DNA of 32,052 bases from contig VGDO01000049.1 of NCBI GenBank assembly GCA_016869645.1, positions 1 to 32,052 on the forward strand, given 5' to 3'. Below the pieces are notes generated by a model. It ran no database searches. It saw only the letters and a list, made by a program, of their open reading frames with translations, and had not been told where the DNA came from. This DNA is from Alphaproteobacteria bacterium (GTDB lineage: Bacteria > Pseudomonadota > Alphaproteobacteria > SHVW01). Below are positions 6,361 through 15,348 of this stretch, in pieces (positions within the stretch are counted from its first letter, which is position 1; each line of letters begins with the position of its first letter). The position numbers and the translations under genes were made by a program.

Positions 6361-9300
6361 ATCGGCATCGGCGCCGCCGGCCATGAAGTCGGCACCGGCG
6401 CCGCCGGTGAGCGTATCCGCTCCGCTGCCGCCTGACAGCGTGTCGGCGCCCTCGTCGCCGTGCAGGCGGTCCGCACCATCTCCGCCGGAGAGCAGGTCCG
6501 CCGCCTGGCCGCCGAAGACCAGATCGTCGCCCGTTCCTCCGTCGAAGCGATCCTCGCCCTGGTTGCCGTAGGCCACGTCGTTGCCGGCACCACCGTCGAG
6601 CGAGTCATTGCCCGCGGCGCCGACCAGCAGATCATTCTCCGTCCCGCCCGACAGGCTGTCGTTGCCCGCGCCGCCCGAGAGCGTGTCGTCGCCCTCGTCG
6701 CCCGCAAGGATGTCGGCGCCGTCGCCGCCGTTCAGCAGATCGGCGCCCTGGCCGCCGGCTGCGAGATCGTCGGCCTGGCCGGCCAGCAGCGTGTCGTTTC
6801 CGTCACCGCCGGACAGGGTATCCGAGCCCTGATTGCCATACACCACGTCGGCGCCGGCGCCGGCCAGGACCATGTCGGTCCCGCCACCGCCGGAGAGCGT
6901 GTCGGCATCCTCTCCACCGTCCATGGTGTCGTTGCCACTGCCGCCGACGAGCAGGTCGCTACCCACGCCGCCGTTGAGCAAGTCATTGCCGCCGCCGCCC
7001 TGGATCGTGTCATCGCCGAGGCCGCCATCGATGCCGGTGCCACCATCGGCGAGATCGTCGCCGCTGCCGGCCACCAGGCTGTCGTTGCCCTCGCCGCCAT
7101 AGAGCAGGTCGGTTCCGCCACCGCCGCGGATCGTGTCATTGCCGGTGCCGCCGACTAGCGTGTCGTCGCCGCCATTGCCGGCGAGACTATCGTCGCCCGC
7201 GCCGCCGGAGACGAGATCATTGCCGCTGCCGCCGCCGAGCGTGTCGGCATCGGACCCGCCATCGAGCGTATCGTCGCCCTGACCGCCGACAAGGTCGTCG
7301 GCCTGGTCGCCGCCCGCGAGCTCGTCGTTGCCCGCACCACCAACCAGCGTGTCGGCGCCGGCTCCCCCGGAGACCACATCGTTGTCGGCGCCGCCGGTGA
7401 TCGCATCGTCACCGGTGCCGCCGTCGAGCACGTCGTTTCCGTCCCCGCCGACGAGAACGTCGTTGCCTTCGCCGCCCTGCAGCTCGTCGCTGCCGTTGCC
7501 GCCGTGGACGGTGTCGTTGCCCGCGCCGCCGACGACCGTATCGTCGCCCGCACCGGCATTGACTGTGTCATTCCCGGAGCCGGCGTCGATCACATCGTTG
7601 CCGGCGCCACCGGTCATGGTGTCATTGCCGGGCGTGCCGCTATTGACCGCCTGGAAGGCGATGTCCGTACCGCCGGCGGCCACGAAATTGGTCACCGTGT
7701 AGATGCCGTCGAGCGTCACGGTCACATCGGCCGCGCCGCCGTCGCCGATCAGCGTGTCGCCGAAGAACCGCGACCCGTTGACCCACTCGATGCCGACCAG
7801 CGTATCGGTGCCGCCCGACCCGTCGATCGCCATGCCCTGCGACAGATCGACCAGCACGGGACCCGCGTCGCTGCGGTAGGAGGCCCGGTCGATACCGGCG
7901 CCGCCGTCGATCGCGTCGCCGCCGCCGCGGCCTTCGAAGACCTCGTTGCCGGTGCCGCCGGTCAGGGTATCGCCGAAGTTCGAGCCGGCCGCCGCCTCGA
8001 TACTGACCAGCGTGTCAGTGCCGCCCATGCCGTCCAGGCCGATGCCCGCGCCGAGGTCGACGTTAACCCCGGCGGTCGCGGTGTGGTACTCGACGCGGTC
8101 GTGACCGGACCCGCCATCGATCAGGTCGTTGCCGGCACCGCCCTCCAAGCCCTCGAAGAAGGCATTGCTGCCGCCCATCAGCGTGTCATCGAACGCCGAG
8201 CCGCGCACGCGCTCGATGCTGATCAGCGTGTCCGTGCCGCCCTCGCCGTCACTTGCCGTGCCGGCGCCGAGATTGACGTTCACCGCAGAGGTCGCCGCGG
8301 AATAGACGGCGCGGTCGCCGCCGGCGCCGCCGTCGAGCGTGTCGTTGCCACCGCGGCCCTCAAGATCTTCGACCTCGTAGGAACCCTGGTCGAGACCGGT
8401 CAGAGCATCGGCAAATGCCGAGCCGCGCACCCACTCGATATTGGACAGCGCATCCGTGCCGCCCTGGCCGTCGGTCGCCACGCCGGTCGCGAGATTGACC
8501 GTGACGCCCGAGGTCGCCGCCGTGTACTCGACGCGGTCGGTGCCGCCGCCGCCATCGATGGTGTCGTTCCCGGCGCGTCCGTCGAATGCCTCCACGGAGG
8601 CGAACCGGCCTTGGTCACGGCCGATCAGCATGTCGCCGAAACTGGAGCCGCGCACCGCCTCGATATTGGCCAGGGCATCCGTGGCCCCTTGGCCATCGGT
8701 CGCCACGCCGGTCGCGAGGTTGACCGTGACGGCGGACGTCGCGCCGGTATATTCGACCCGGTCGAAGCCGTCGCCGCCGTCGATCGTGTCGTTACCGGCA
8801 CGGCCGTCGAACGACTCTGCCGTCGTCGTGCCGTTGGCGCTGCCCGTGAGGACGTCGCCAAAGGCCGAGCCGCGCACGGCCTCGATGTTCGAGAAGCTGT
8901 CGGTGCCGCCATCGCCGTCCTGCGCCTGGCCGGTCGCCAGGTTGACGTTCACGGCGCCGGCCGCGTTCTGATAGTTGATCCGGTCGAAGCCCGTGCCGCC
9001 GTCGATCGTGTCGTTTCCGCCACGACCTTCGAACATCTCGAAGGGATCGTTGGCCCCGCCGATCATCAGGTCGGCAAAGTTCGAGCCCCTTAGGTTCTCG
9101 ATGCCTTGGACGGTGTCGGTGCCGCCCTGACCGTCCTGCACGATGCCGGTTGCCAGGTTGGCCGAAATGCCGCTGGTCGCGTTGACATAAACCGCCGTGT
9201 CGGAGTCGGTCTCACCCGTGCCGCCGCCGACGATCGAGTCGTTGCCGACACCACCGATGAACACGTCGTCACCGAGCCCGCCCAGCATGGTGTCGTGGCC

Positions 9301-12300
9301 GGCATCGCCGCTCAGATTGTCGGCGCCGTCATTGCCCTCGAGCAGGTCGCTGCCGTTGCCGCCACGCAGGACGTCGTTGCCGTCGCCGCCGGTGATCAGG
9401 TCGTCGCCATCGTCGCCGTACAGCAGGTTCGCCGCCGTGTTGCCCACGATGATGTCGCCGAATGCCGAGCCGCTGACAGTCTCGATGGATGCGAGCTGAT
9501 CGGTATCGCCCCAATTGTCGATCGCCGTACCGGTCGACAGATTGACCACCACGCCATTCGGCGAGATGACGAAGCCCGGGCCGTCGAACCCATCGTCGCG
9601 GTAGACGACTTCGTCGTTGCCGCTGCCGCCGTTGATCGTGTCGGCGCCGCTACCGCCGCGGAAGCGGTCGTTGCCCGCTCCGCCGTCGAGCGTATCGCTT
9701 CCGGCGCGGCCCCACATGTTGTTGTCGGCCGCGGAACCGATGATCGTGTCGTTGAAGTGGCTGGCGTGGGCCTGCTCGATACCGATCAGCGTATCGATTC
9801 CGCCGGCACCGTCATTGACCAGGCCGGTCGCCAGGTTGATCGACACAGAGCTGGGCGCGCTCTCGTACATGACCACATCTGGGCCGCCCTGGCCGCTGAT
9901 CTGATCGTTGCCGGCGCCAGGCCGGAACCAGTTTTCACCGGCATTGCCGATCAGGACATCGGAGAAGGCGGAACCCTGGACATGCTCGATGCCGATCAAC
10001 GTGTCCGTGCTGCCATGGCCGTCGAACGCCGTGCCGGTCGTCAGATTGACCGTCACGCCCGCCGGCGAATTCAGGTACCAGGCGAAATCGCCCGTGCCGT
10101 GCGCGCCGCCGTCGAGCGTGTCGTTGCCTGCCTGCCCTTCGAGAGTGTCGTTGCCGTTGCCGCCGGACAGGCTGTCGTCGCCCGCGAGTCCGTTGACAAA
10201 GTCGTTGCCGTCGAGAGCCGAAATGGTGTCGCTCCCGGCGGTCCCGGTCAGCATGTCATTGCCCGCCGTGCCGAGGATCGGCTCCGGCGCCAGGTTGATG
10301 ACCGTCTCGATGCCGAACGCCGCCTTGTTGGCTTCGAAGTAATTGTAGACCGCCGTGTTCGCCGCATAGACCGTGTCGTCGCCGGCACCGCCGAGCACCG
10401 TGTCGGCCGAGCTGTCGGCGTAGAAAATGTCGTTGTCGCCGCCGCCGTCCATACTGTCGGCGCCGTCGCCGCCATAGAGGATGTCGGCGCCCGTGCCACC
10501 CAGCAGCGTGTCGTTGCCGAGGTCTCCGGACAGTGAGTCGGCGCCGTCGCCGCCGAACAGCGCATCCGCGCCGGTGCTGCCGATCAGGAGGTCGTCTCCG
10601 GCCTCGCCATAGAGCGCGTCGGTTCCGCTGATGCCAGCGGCACCCGCCGTCAGCGTGTCGTTGCCGACACCGCCGTAAAGGACATCCGTGCCCGCGCCGC
10701 CATCCAGAGCGTCGTCGCCACTGTCGCCATACAGGCTGTCGTCGTCCGCGCCGCCGAACAGGCTGTCGTCGCCCGCAGACGCGATGATCCGGTCATTGCC
10801 TGCGTCACCATAGAGAATGTCATTGCCGCTGGCGGAGAAGATCAGGTCATTCCCGCTGCCGCCGGCCGCCAGCGCGCCGGACGACGTGCCGGGAGCAACG
10901 ACGATCAAATCGTTGCCGTCACCGCCGTCGAGCGTGTCGGAGCCTTCGCCCTGCAGGGTATCGTTGCCGGACTCGCCATGGAGGGCGTCAGCCCCCGTGC
11001 CGCCGCTGAGCACATCGTCGCCGAATCCGCCGGAAAGCATATCGGCGCCATCACCGCCGAACAACACGTCGGCGCCAGAGCTGCCGACCAGCAGATCGTC
11101 GCCGGCATCGCCATAGAGTGCGTCCACGCCGCTGATGCCAGCGGCACCCGCCGCCAGCGTGTCGTTGCCGGCGCCGCCATAGAGCTGATCCGTTCCGTCA
11201 CCGCCATAGAGGATGTCGGCACCGGTTCCGCCATAGAGGCTGTCGTTGCCGGCAAGCCCGGAGATCGTGTCGGCGCCGTCGAGACCGAAGATCATCTCGC
11301 CCGCCGTCGTGCCGATCAGCAGGTCCGGCCCCGCGCTGCCGTAGAAAACCGACGAGCCGGTGAAGCTCAGATCGATCACTGTCTCGATGCCGAACGCCGC
11401 CTTGTTGGTCTCGAAGTGATTGAAGGTCGCCGCGTCGAGCACGTAGACCGTGTCGTTGCCGGCGCCGCCGAGAACCGTGTCGGCCGAACTGTCGGCATAG
11501 AAGATATCGTTGTCGCCGCCGCCGTCCATGCTGTCGGCGCCGCCGCCGCCATAGAGAATGTCCGCTCCGGTGCCGCCCAGCAGCGTGTCGTTGCCGAGCT
11601 CGCCGGACAGCGTGTCGGCGCCGTCGCCGCCGAACAGCGCATCCGCGCCGGTGCTGCTGACCAGAAGATCGTCGCCGGCCTCGCCATAGAGCGCGTCCGT
11701 ACCGCTGATGCCGGCAGCACCCGCCGTCAGCGTGTCGTTGCCGGCACCGCCATAAAGCGCATCCGCGCCGGCTCCGCCATCCAGCGCATCGTTGCCTTCG
11801 CCGCCATCGAGACGGTCGATCCCGTCGCCACCGAACAGCGCATCCGCGCCCGTGCTGCCAACCAGGCTGTCGTCGCCCGCGAGCCCGGAGAGCAGGTCAT
11901 TGCCGCCACGGCCGTCGATCGTGTCATTGCCGCCGGTGCCGAACAGAGTGTCGTCGCCGTCCGTGCCGAACTGAGCGCCGGGGGCGGATGACGGCGGGGG
12001 CGGTGGGCTGGGCGGGCCCAGATTGACGACGGTCTCAATTCCGAACGCGGCCTTGTTGGCGTCGAAATAGGCGAATGTGACGCCGTCGACCGTATAGACC
12101 GTGTCGAGTCCCGAGCCGCCGAGAATCGAATCGTCGGTGCTGTCGGCATAGAAGATGTCGTTGCCGTCGCCGCCATCCATGCTGTCGGCGCCGCTGCCGC
12201 CGAGGAGCGTGTCGTTGTCGATCCCGCCGCTCAGCGTGTCGCTGCCCGCTCCGCCATCGAGATAGTCTTCGGCTCCCCCGCCGACCAGGCGATTGCCGTT

Positions 12301-13443
12301 GCTGGAAAGGTCCTGGACGATGTCGGGCAAGGCTCCGCCGTCAGCTGTGCGCCCTGCGCTCGAACCGGCGAGCACCAGCAGATCGGCATGACCGCTGCCG
12401 GTGATATCGCCCGAATTGTCGATCTCGGATTTGAAAACGCTGGCGCCGTTCCAGAGGATGTTGAACTCGGCGGTCGTCGGATTGTCGCTCGTTCCGCCAA
12501 AGTCAATTCCATGCGTGCCGGTTTCGCCGGTCAGGTAGTTGAAAGCGCGCATCTCCGTCGCTGACGTCATGCGCCAGGCGCCGGCAGAGCTGAAAATGCT
12601 GGTGAGCACGTCACCCTGGCCGACATTGAAGTCGGTGAGCTGGTCGATGCCGTTGCTGGCGGGGTGATCGAGGGCGACGGTATCGGCGCCCGAGCCGGTC
12701 GCCACGGTGTCGTTGCCTGATCCGCCCTCGAGCCGGTCGCTTCCGGCTTCGCCGCTCAGGTTGTCGTCACCGGCGTTGCCGCTGATCAAGTCATTTCCAT
12801 CGCCGCCATTCAGCGCGTCATTGCCGGTGCCGCCACTGAGCGTATCGTTCTCGGCGCCACCGTGCAGGTCGTCGTTGCCGTCGCCGCCATCGAGCACATC
12901 GGTGCCGTCCTCGCCGCGCACCGTGTCGGCGCCGGCCCCGCCCGACAGCGTGTCATTGCCGGTATGGCCGAAGACGAAATCATTGCCGTCGCCGCCGTCG
13001 ACGACGTCGTTTCCGGCCTCGCCATTGAGGCCGTCATTTCCCAATCCGCCTTGGACCGTGTCGTCGTCGAGGCCACCTCCGGCATCGTCATTGCCATCGC
13101 CGCCGACCACCAGATCATTGCCGGACTCGCCGCGCAGCGTGTCATCACCGGCGCCGCCATCGACCGTATCGTTGCCGGTGTGGCCGAAGGCAAGATCGGC
13201 ACCGTCATCGCCGGCAACCAAGTCGCTGCCGTCCTCGCCATTCAACGTGTCGTTGCCGGCGCCGCCTCGTACCGTATCGTTGTCCAGGCCGCCGCCCGCA
13301 TCGTCATTGCCATCTCCGGCATCGATCAGATCGAAGCCCGATTCGCCGCGCAGCGTGTCGTCCCCCGCAAGGCCGCTGATGGTGTCGTCGCCCGCGCTGC
13401 CGAACAGAAGGTCAGGTCCGGTGGTGCCGGTGATGGTCGCCAT
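6112..13443 (-). CDS. Giant RTX (hemolysin-type calcium-binding repeat) protein, 2443 residues
   Basis: A secreted acidic protein made mostly of GGxGxD nonapeptides, which form calcium-bound parallel beta-rolls. In order: RTX block (about 1-253); a non-repetitive segment (about 253-384); a short RTX stretch and a Pro-rich linker, PPSPPPPPSS (near 475-485); RTX blocks with three 'NKAAFGIETV' segments; ten VNLATG-type modules (about 1118-1903); a long RTX block; and a C-terminal tail without repeats ending LSADDFLFV. No N-terminal signal peptide is present, and the hydrophobic, Asp-containing tail is what type I secretion (HlyB/HlyD/TolC-type) recognises. The ATG at 13443 is preceded by GGGGGA at 7-base spacing; a TTG five codons upstream has no site. 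No protease, lipase or toxin domain is seen, so an adhesin or surface-layer/matrix role is likelier than an enzyme. Confidence 0.93.
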   Translation of the reverse strand: MATITGTTGPDLLFGSAGDDTISGLAGDDTLRGESGFDLIDAGDGNDDAGGGLDNDTVRGGAGNDTLNGEDGSDLVAGDDGADLAFGHTGNDTVDGGAGDDTLRGESGNDLVVGGDGNDDAGGGLDDDTVQGGLGNDGLNGEAGNDVVDGGDGNDFVFGHTGNDTLSGGAGADTVRGEDGTDVLDGGDGNDDLHGGAENDTLSGGTGNDALNGGDGNDLISGNAGDDNLSGEAGSDRLEGGSGNDTVATGSGADTVALDHPASNGIDQLTDFNVGQGDVLTSIFSSAGAWRMTSATEMRAFNYLTGETGTHGIDFGGTSDNPTTAEFNILWNGASVFKSEIDNSGDITGSGHADLLVLAGSSAGRTADGGALPDIVQDLSSNGNRLVGGGAEDYLDGGAGSDTLSGGIDNDTLLGGSGADSMDGGDGNDIFYADSTDDSILGGSGLDTVYTVDGVTFAYFDANKAAFGIETVVNLGPPSPPPPPSSAPGAQFGTDGDDTLFGTGGNDTIDGRGGNDLLSGLAGDDSLVGSTGADALFGGDGIDRLDGGEGNDALDGGAGADALYGGAGNDTLTAGAAGISGTDALYGEAGDDLLVSSTGADALFGGDGADTLSGELGNDTLLGGTGADILYGGGGADSMDGGGDNDIFYADSSADTVLGGAGNDTVYVLDAATFNHFETNKAAFGIETVIDLSFTGSSVFYGSAGPDLLIGTTAGEMIFGLDGADTISGLAGNDSLYGGTGADILYGGDGTDQLYGGAGNDTLAAGAAGISGVDALYGDAGDDLLVGSSGADVLFGGDGADMLSGGFGDDVLSGGTGADALHGESGNDTLQGEGSDTLDGGDGNDLIVVAPGTSSGALAAGGSGNDLIFSASGNDILYGDAGNDRIIASAGDDSLFGGADDDSLYGDSGDDALDGGAGTDVLYGGVGNDTLTAGAAGISGTDALYGEAGDDLLIGSTGADALFGGDGADSLSGDLGNDTLLGGTGADILYGGDGADSMDGGGDNDIFYADSSADTVLGGAGDDTVYAANTAVYNYFEANKAAFGIETVINLAPEPILGTAGNDMLTGTAGSDTISALDGNDFVNGLAGDDSLSGGNGNDTLEGQAGNDTLDGGAHGTGDFAWYLNSPAGVTVNLTTGTAFDGHGSTDTLIGIEHVQGSAFSDVLIGNAGENWFRPGAGNDQISGQGGPDVVMYESAPSSVSINLATGLVNDGAGGIDTLIGIEQAHASHFNDTIIGSAADNNMWGRAGSDTLDGGAGNDRFRGGSGADTINGGSGNDEVVYRDDGFDGPGFVISPNGVVVNLSTGTAIDNWGDTDQLASIETVSGSAFGDIIVGNTAANLLYGDDGDDLITGGDGNDVLRGGNGSDLLEGNDGADNLSGDAGHDTMLGGLGDDVFIGGVGNDSIVGGGTGETDSDTAVYVNATSGISANLATGIVQDGQGGTDTVQGIENLRGSNFADLMIGGANDPFEMFEGRGGNDTIDGGTGFDRINYQNAAGAVNVNLATGQAQDGDGGTDSFSNIEAVRGSAFGDVLTGSANGTTTAESFDGRAGNDTIDGGDGFDRVEYTGATSAVTVNLATGVATDGQGATDALANIEAVRGSSFGDMLIGRDQGRFASVEAFDGRAGNDTIDGGGGTDRVEYTAATSGVTVNLATGVATDGQGGTDALSNIEWVRGSAFADALTGLDQGSYEVEDLEGRGGNDTLDGGAGGDRAVYSAATSAVNVNLGAGTASDGEGGTDTLISIERVRGSAFDDTLMGGSNAFFEGLEGGAGNDLIDGGSGHDRVEYHTATAGVNVDLGAGIGLDGMGGTDTLVSIEAAAGSNFGDTLTGGTGNEVFEGRGGGDAIDGGAGIDRASYRSDAGPVLVDLSQGMAIDGSGGTDTLVGIEWVNGSRFFGDTLIGDGGAADVTVTLDGIYTVTNFVAAGGTDIAFQAVNSGTPGNDTMTGGAGNDVIDAGSGNDTVNAGAGDDTVVGGAGNDTVHGGNGSDELQGGEGNDVLVGGDGNDVLDGGTGDDAITGGADNDVVSGGAGADTLVGGAGNDELAGGDQADDLVGGQGDDTLDGGSDADTLGGGSGNDLVSGGAGDDSLAGNGGDDTLVGGTGNDTIRGGGGTDLLYGGEGNDSLVAGSGDDLADGGTGIDGGLGDDTIQGGGGNDLLNGGVGSDLLVGGSGNDTMDGGEDADTLSGGGGTDMVLAGAGADVVYGNQGSDTLSGGDGNDTLLAGQADDLAAGGQGADLLNGGDGADILAGDEGDDTLSGGAGNDSLSGGTENDLLVGAAGNDSLDGGAGNDVAYGNQGEDRFDGGTGDDLVFGGQAADLLSGGDGADRLHGDEGADTLSGGSGADTLTGGAGADFMAGGADADTFVFASASGNDTIADFDAAGGDVMQIAVNINGLNVNAPNAAWFARITDDASGNAVIDLGRGHKVTLTGVQKASLSADDFLFV
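7735..10090 (-). repeat. Array of ten VNLATG modules inside the RTX gene
   Basis: Ten copies of a ~47-residue module alternate with one or a few RTX loops. The consensus is an aromatic strand (V-x-Y), ATSxVxVNLATGxAxDGxGGTD, then xLxxIExVRGSxFxDxLxG. Adjacent copies near 8450-8760 are nearly identical at DNA level. The outer copies are more divergent, which suggests growth by recent duplication in the middle. Each module probably forms an extra beta-roll rung with a projecting loop. Confidence 0.85.
10290..11760 (-). repeat. Large internal direct duplication in the RTX gene (about 1077-base period)
   Basis: The stretch near 10310-10670 is repeated almost base for base near 11390-11745, an offset of 1077 bases (359 codons). 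Both copies encode the order GISGTDALYGEAGDDLL, LGGTGADILYGG, MDGGGDNDIFYADSSADT, then NKAAFGIETV. A third, more diverged copy of the NKAAFGIETV part is near 12040, 651 bases further on. Confidence 0.8.
12290..12690 (-). other. Non-RTX segment within the RTX protein
   Basis: About 130 residues break the nonapeptide pattern. They start VALDHPASNGIDQLTDFNVG and include FNILWNGASVFKSEIDNSGD and ADLLVLAGSSAGRT. The opening 'xQLTDFxVGxGD' resembles the capping unit seen at the ends of RTX blocks, but the rest is not a domain I recognise. It may end one ancestral RTX unit or carry the binding function. Confidence 0.6.
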
Positions 13444-13602
13444 GTTTGCGTCCCCCAAGGTAGATCAGCGGCCGTGCGCCCGAACGGCGCTTTGTCGGCG
13501 ATGATCGGTCGACGCCTACCCGGCCCGCATCCCTCGTTTGGGGTAAGTGGAAGGTAAAATTGCTGGAGCGCACAGGCGTCGTGCACGGACGCACGTCGTG
13601 TG

Positions 13603-13622
13603 AAAAATGATGAGCGATGCTC
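13603..13622 (-). terminator. Weak possible terminator after the aconitase X operon
   Basis: A short GAGC-GAT-GCTC stem (13612-13622) lies 35 bases after the aconitase X small-subunit stop and is followed on the minus strand by ATCA and five Ts. The stem is only 4-6 pairs, so it is weak. The remaining space up to the RTX start (13444-13600) must hold the RTX promoter, but I see no convincing -35/-10 pair in it. Confidence 0.3.
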
Positions 13623-13656
13623 GTTGGTTATGGGCTGGCGCCGTGCGGCAGAGGCG

Positions 13657-14085
13657 CTATCCGTCGCTCTCCACGAGGGCGATCCGCCCGCCGGGCTCGA
13701 TGCGAGCCATGGCCCCGTCCGCCAGGGCGGCTTGCTGTGCCGTGTCGAGCTGAATCAGCGGGATAACGGGGTATCCCATCTCGCGGCCGACCAGGATGCC
13801 GAGCCCGATGATGGCGTCGATGCGGCCGAGCACGAGGGCGGCGGGCGCAATGCCGCGTGACAGCAGCTCGAGCATGACCGCGCTGCCCGAGCTCGAGCCG
13901 CGCAGCTCCGGCAGGACGAGCACACGACCGGCGATGCTCTGGCCGTGCCGTGACCCGCGTGGGTTGGTCAACCGGCCGGAAAACGGATCGACGTCGCCCC
14001 AGAAGCTGATCGGCTCCGCCAGCCGCATGACGCGGCCCGTGCCGCTGCCGTCGATGACGGCACGCCCAGCGACGCAAGTCGTCAT
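13657..14085 (-). CDS. Aconitase X small subunit (swivel domain, DUF126 type)
   Basis: A 142-residue protein matching the aconitase X swivel domain. It shows EPISFWGDVDPFSGRL (about residues 23-38), VLVLPELRGSSSGSAVMLEL (55-74) and an APAALVLGRIDAIIGLG stretch (79-95). The SSSGSA phosphate- or carboxylate-binding loop is intact. In aconitase X enzymes this domain closes over the catalytic domain; it is fused in some bacteria and separate in others. I chose the ATG at 14085, which overlaps the large-subunit stop as ATGA; a GTG at 14091 is the alternative. Coupled translation fits a 1:1 heterodimer. Confidence 0.88.
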   Translation of the reverse strand: MTTCVAGRAVIDGSGTGRVMRLAEPISFWGDVDPFSGRLTNPRGSRHGQSIAGRVLVLPELRGSSSGSAVMLELLSRGIAPAALVLGRIDAIIGLGILVGREMGYPVIPLIQLDTAQQAALADGAMARIEPGGRIALVESDG

Positions 14086-15344
14086 CGCCACAGACTCTCA
14101 TCGCGCACGATGCGGCCCGCGATCGCGCTTTCGACGCAGTCGGCGAGACTGCCGTAGACCACGTCGTAGCCGACATTGGCGGGCGCATAATGCGCAAACT
14201 TGCCCGAGTTGGTCATGAGCAGGCCGCCGCCTTCCTTCATGATCGGCGTCACGACCACGCAGGTATCCGCCACGACGATGATGCCAGCCGCGTCCAGGCC
14301 GGCGCGCATGCCGGCGCGATCGAGCGCTTCGACCGCGTGGCGGCCGGTGCAGGCATAGAACGGCACCGCGACGCGGCGACCCGCGAGCAGCCGGCTGAGC
14401 CGGTCGAACTCATCGATTGAGAGATGCGGGCTGCCGATGGCAACCGCGTCGATCGGCGCGCCCGCCACGGGGATCCCCGTCGAGAGCCGGTCGCGCGCGC
14501 CGCGCAGCATGGGCGCCGTCAGCACGATGGTCTGGTCAGGGCTGCGGCCGCCGAGTGCTGCCTGCAGGGTCGGCGCCTCCGGCGTGACGCCGACAATGTG
14601 GAACAACCCGACTGAGCCCGCCGAGGCGCCGGCCGCGCCGACCGCCTTTAGCCGGTCCTCCGAGATGGGTGCCGGCAGGCCATCGATGACCGCGACCTCG
14701 CTGCCGCAGGTGGCGCCAAGCCAGGTGCCGAGGACAGGGTAAAAGGAATCCTCGTCCGTCAGCGGCGCCGGCAAGTTGTGCGCATCGATCACGATGCGCG
14801 CGAGGCGGTTCTCGGGCTTGTGGAAGCCGGTGTAAGGCGCCCTGCCCGTCAGGGCCGCGCAGATGTCGAGGAAGTCGCCGTACCGGTCGGTGCGCGCGCC
14901 GAGCACGGAGTTGCAGAAGGCAATGGCATTGCTCTCGCCCCAGGCGACATCCTCGCCCGTGGCCGGCCGATGCCCGGCCTGGTAGGGCGCACAGGTCCAG
15001 CTTGGCCGGCAGCCGAGCTGCTCATAGGCCATCATCATGCGGCGCGCCATGTCGTGCCGGTGCGGGTCGAGCTTGACCCGGCCGGCATGGACCAGATCGA
15101 GCGCGCCGACGTTGAGCGTAGTCGGCACGCGCACCTTGCCGCCCGCGGCCACCAGTCGCTCCACGAAATGCGTGCCGCTATCGCCGTGATAGAGGCAGCC
15201 ATCGACATGCACCGACGAGATCGGGATCAGCCGCTCTGCATCGAGCATCTCGGCCGTGCCAACCAGGATGCGCATGGCCATCGCCACGCCGTCGCCGGCG
15301 TCGCCGCGAAGCAAGCCCCGCTCCTCTTCGGTCAACTGCACCAT
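14082..15344 (-). CDS. Aconitase X large (catalytic) subunit, hydro-lyase (DUF521 type)
   Basis: A 420-residue catalytic subunit of aconitase X. Family landmarks are HVDGCLYHGDSG (46-57), TTLNVGALDL (75-84), SWTCAPYQAGHRP (115-127), WGESNAIAFCNSVLGARTDR (135-154) and, near the end, TNSGKFAHYAPA (378-389). Cysteines 118, 144 and 362 (in VADTCVV) are the likely iron-sulfur ligands. Known family members are cis-3-hydroxy-L-proline dehydratase in bacteria and mevalonate-5-phosphate dehydratase in archaea, so this one probably removes water from a small hydroxy acid. No pyrroline-carboxylate reductase or proline racemase is nearby, so the hydroxyproline role is not supported by context. It starts 4 bases after the EamA transporter stop. 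Confidence 0.9.
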   Translation of the reverse strand: MVQLTEEERGLLRGDAGDGVAMAMRILVGTAEMLDAERLIPISSVHVDGCLYHGDSGTHFVERLVAAGGKVRVPTTLNVGALDLVHAGRVKLDPHRHDMARRMMMAYEQLGCRPSWTCAPYQAGHRPATGEDVAWGESNAIAFCNSVLGARTDRYGDFLDICAALTGRAPYTGFHKPENRLARIVIDAHNLPAPLTDEDSFYPVLGTWLGATCGSEVAVIDGLPAPISEDRLKAVGAAGASAGSVGLFHIVGVTPEAPTLQAALGGRSPDQTIVLTAPMLRGARDRLSTGIPVAGAPIDAVAIGSPHLSIDEFDRLSRLLAGRRVAVPFYACTGRHAVEALDRAGMRAGLDAAGIIVVADTCVVVTPIMKEGGGLLMTNSGKFAHYAPANVGYDVVYGSLADCVESAIAGRIVRDESLWR

Positions 15345-15348
15345 GTCG

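Noticed and set aside
7735..10090. Regular repeats considered as a CRISPR array.
   Set aside because: The repeats are in frame, coding, much longer than CRISPR repeats and without spacer structure, and no cas genes are present.
7504..10536. Very long plus-strand frames opposite the RTX gene.
   Set aside because: Repeated GGxGxD codons leave the antisense frame open by composition alone. The products are Val/Ala/Asp/Arg repeats with no signal or domain, while the minus-strand reading has a start site, a terminator and an export signal.
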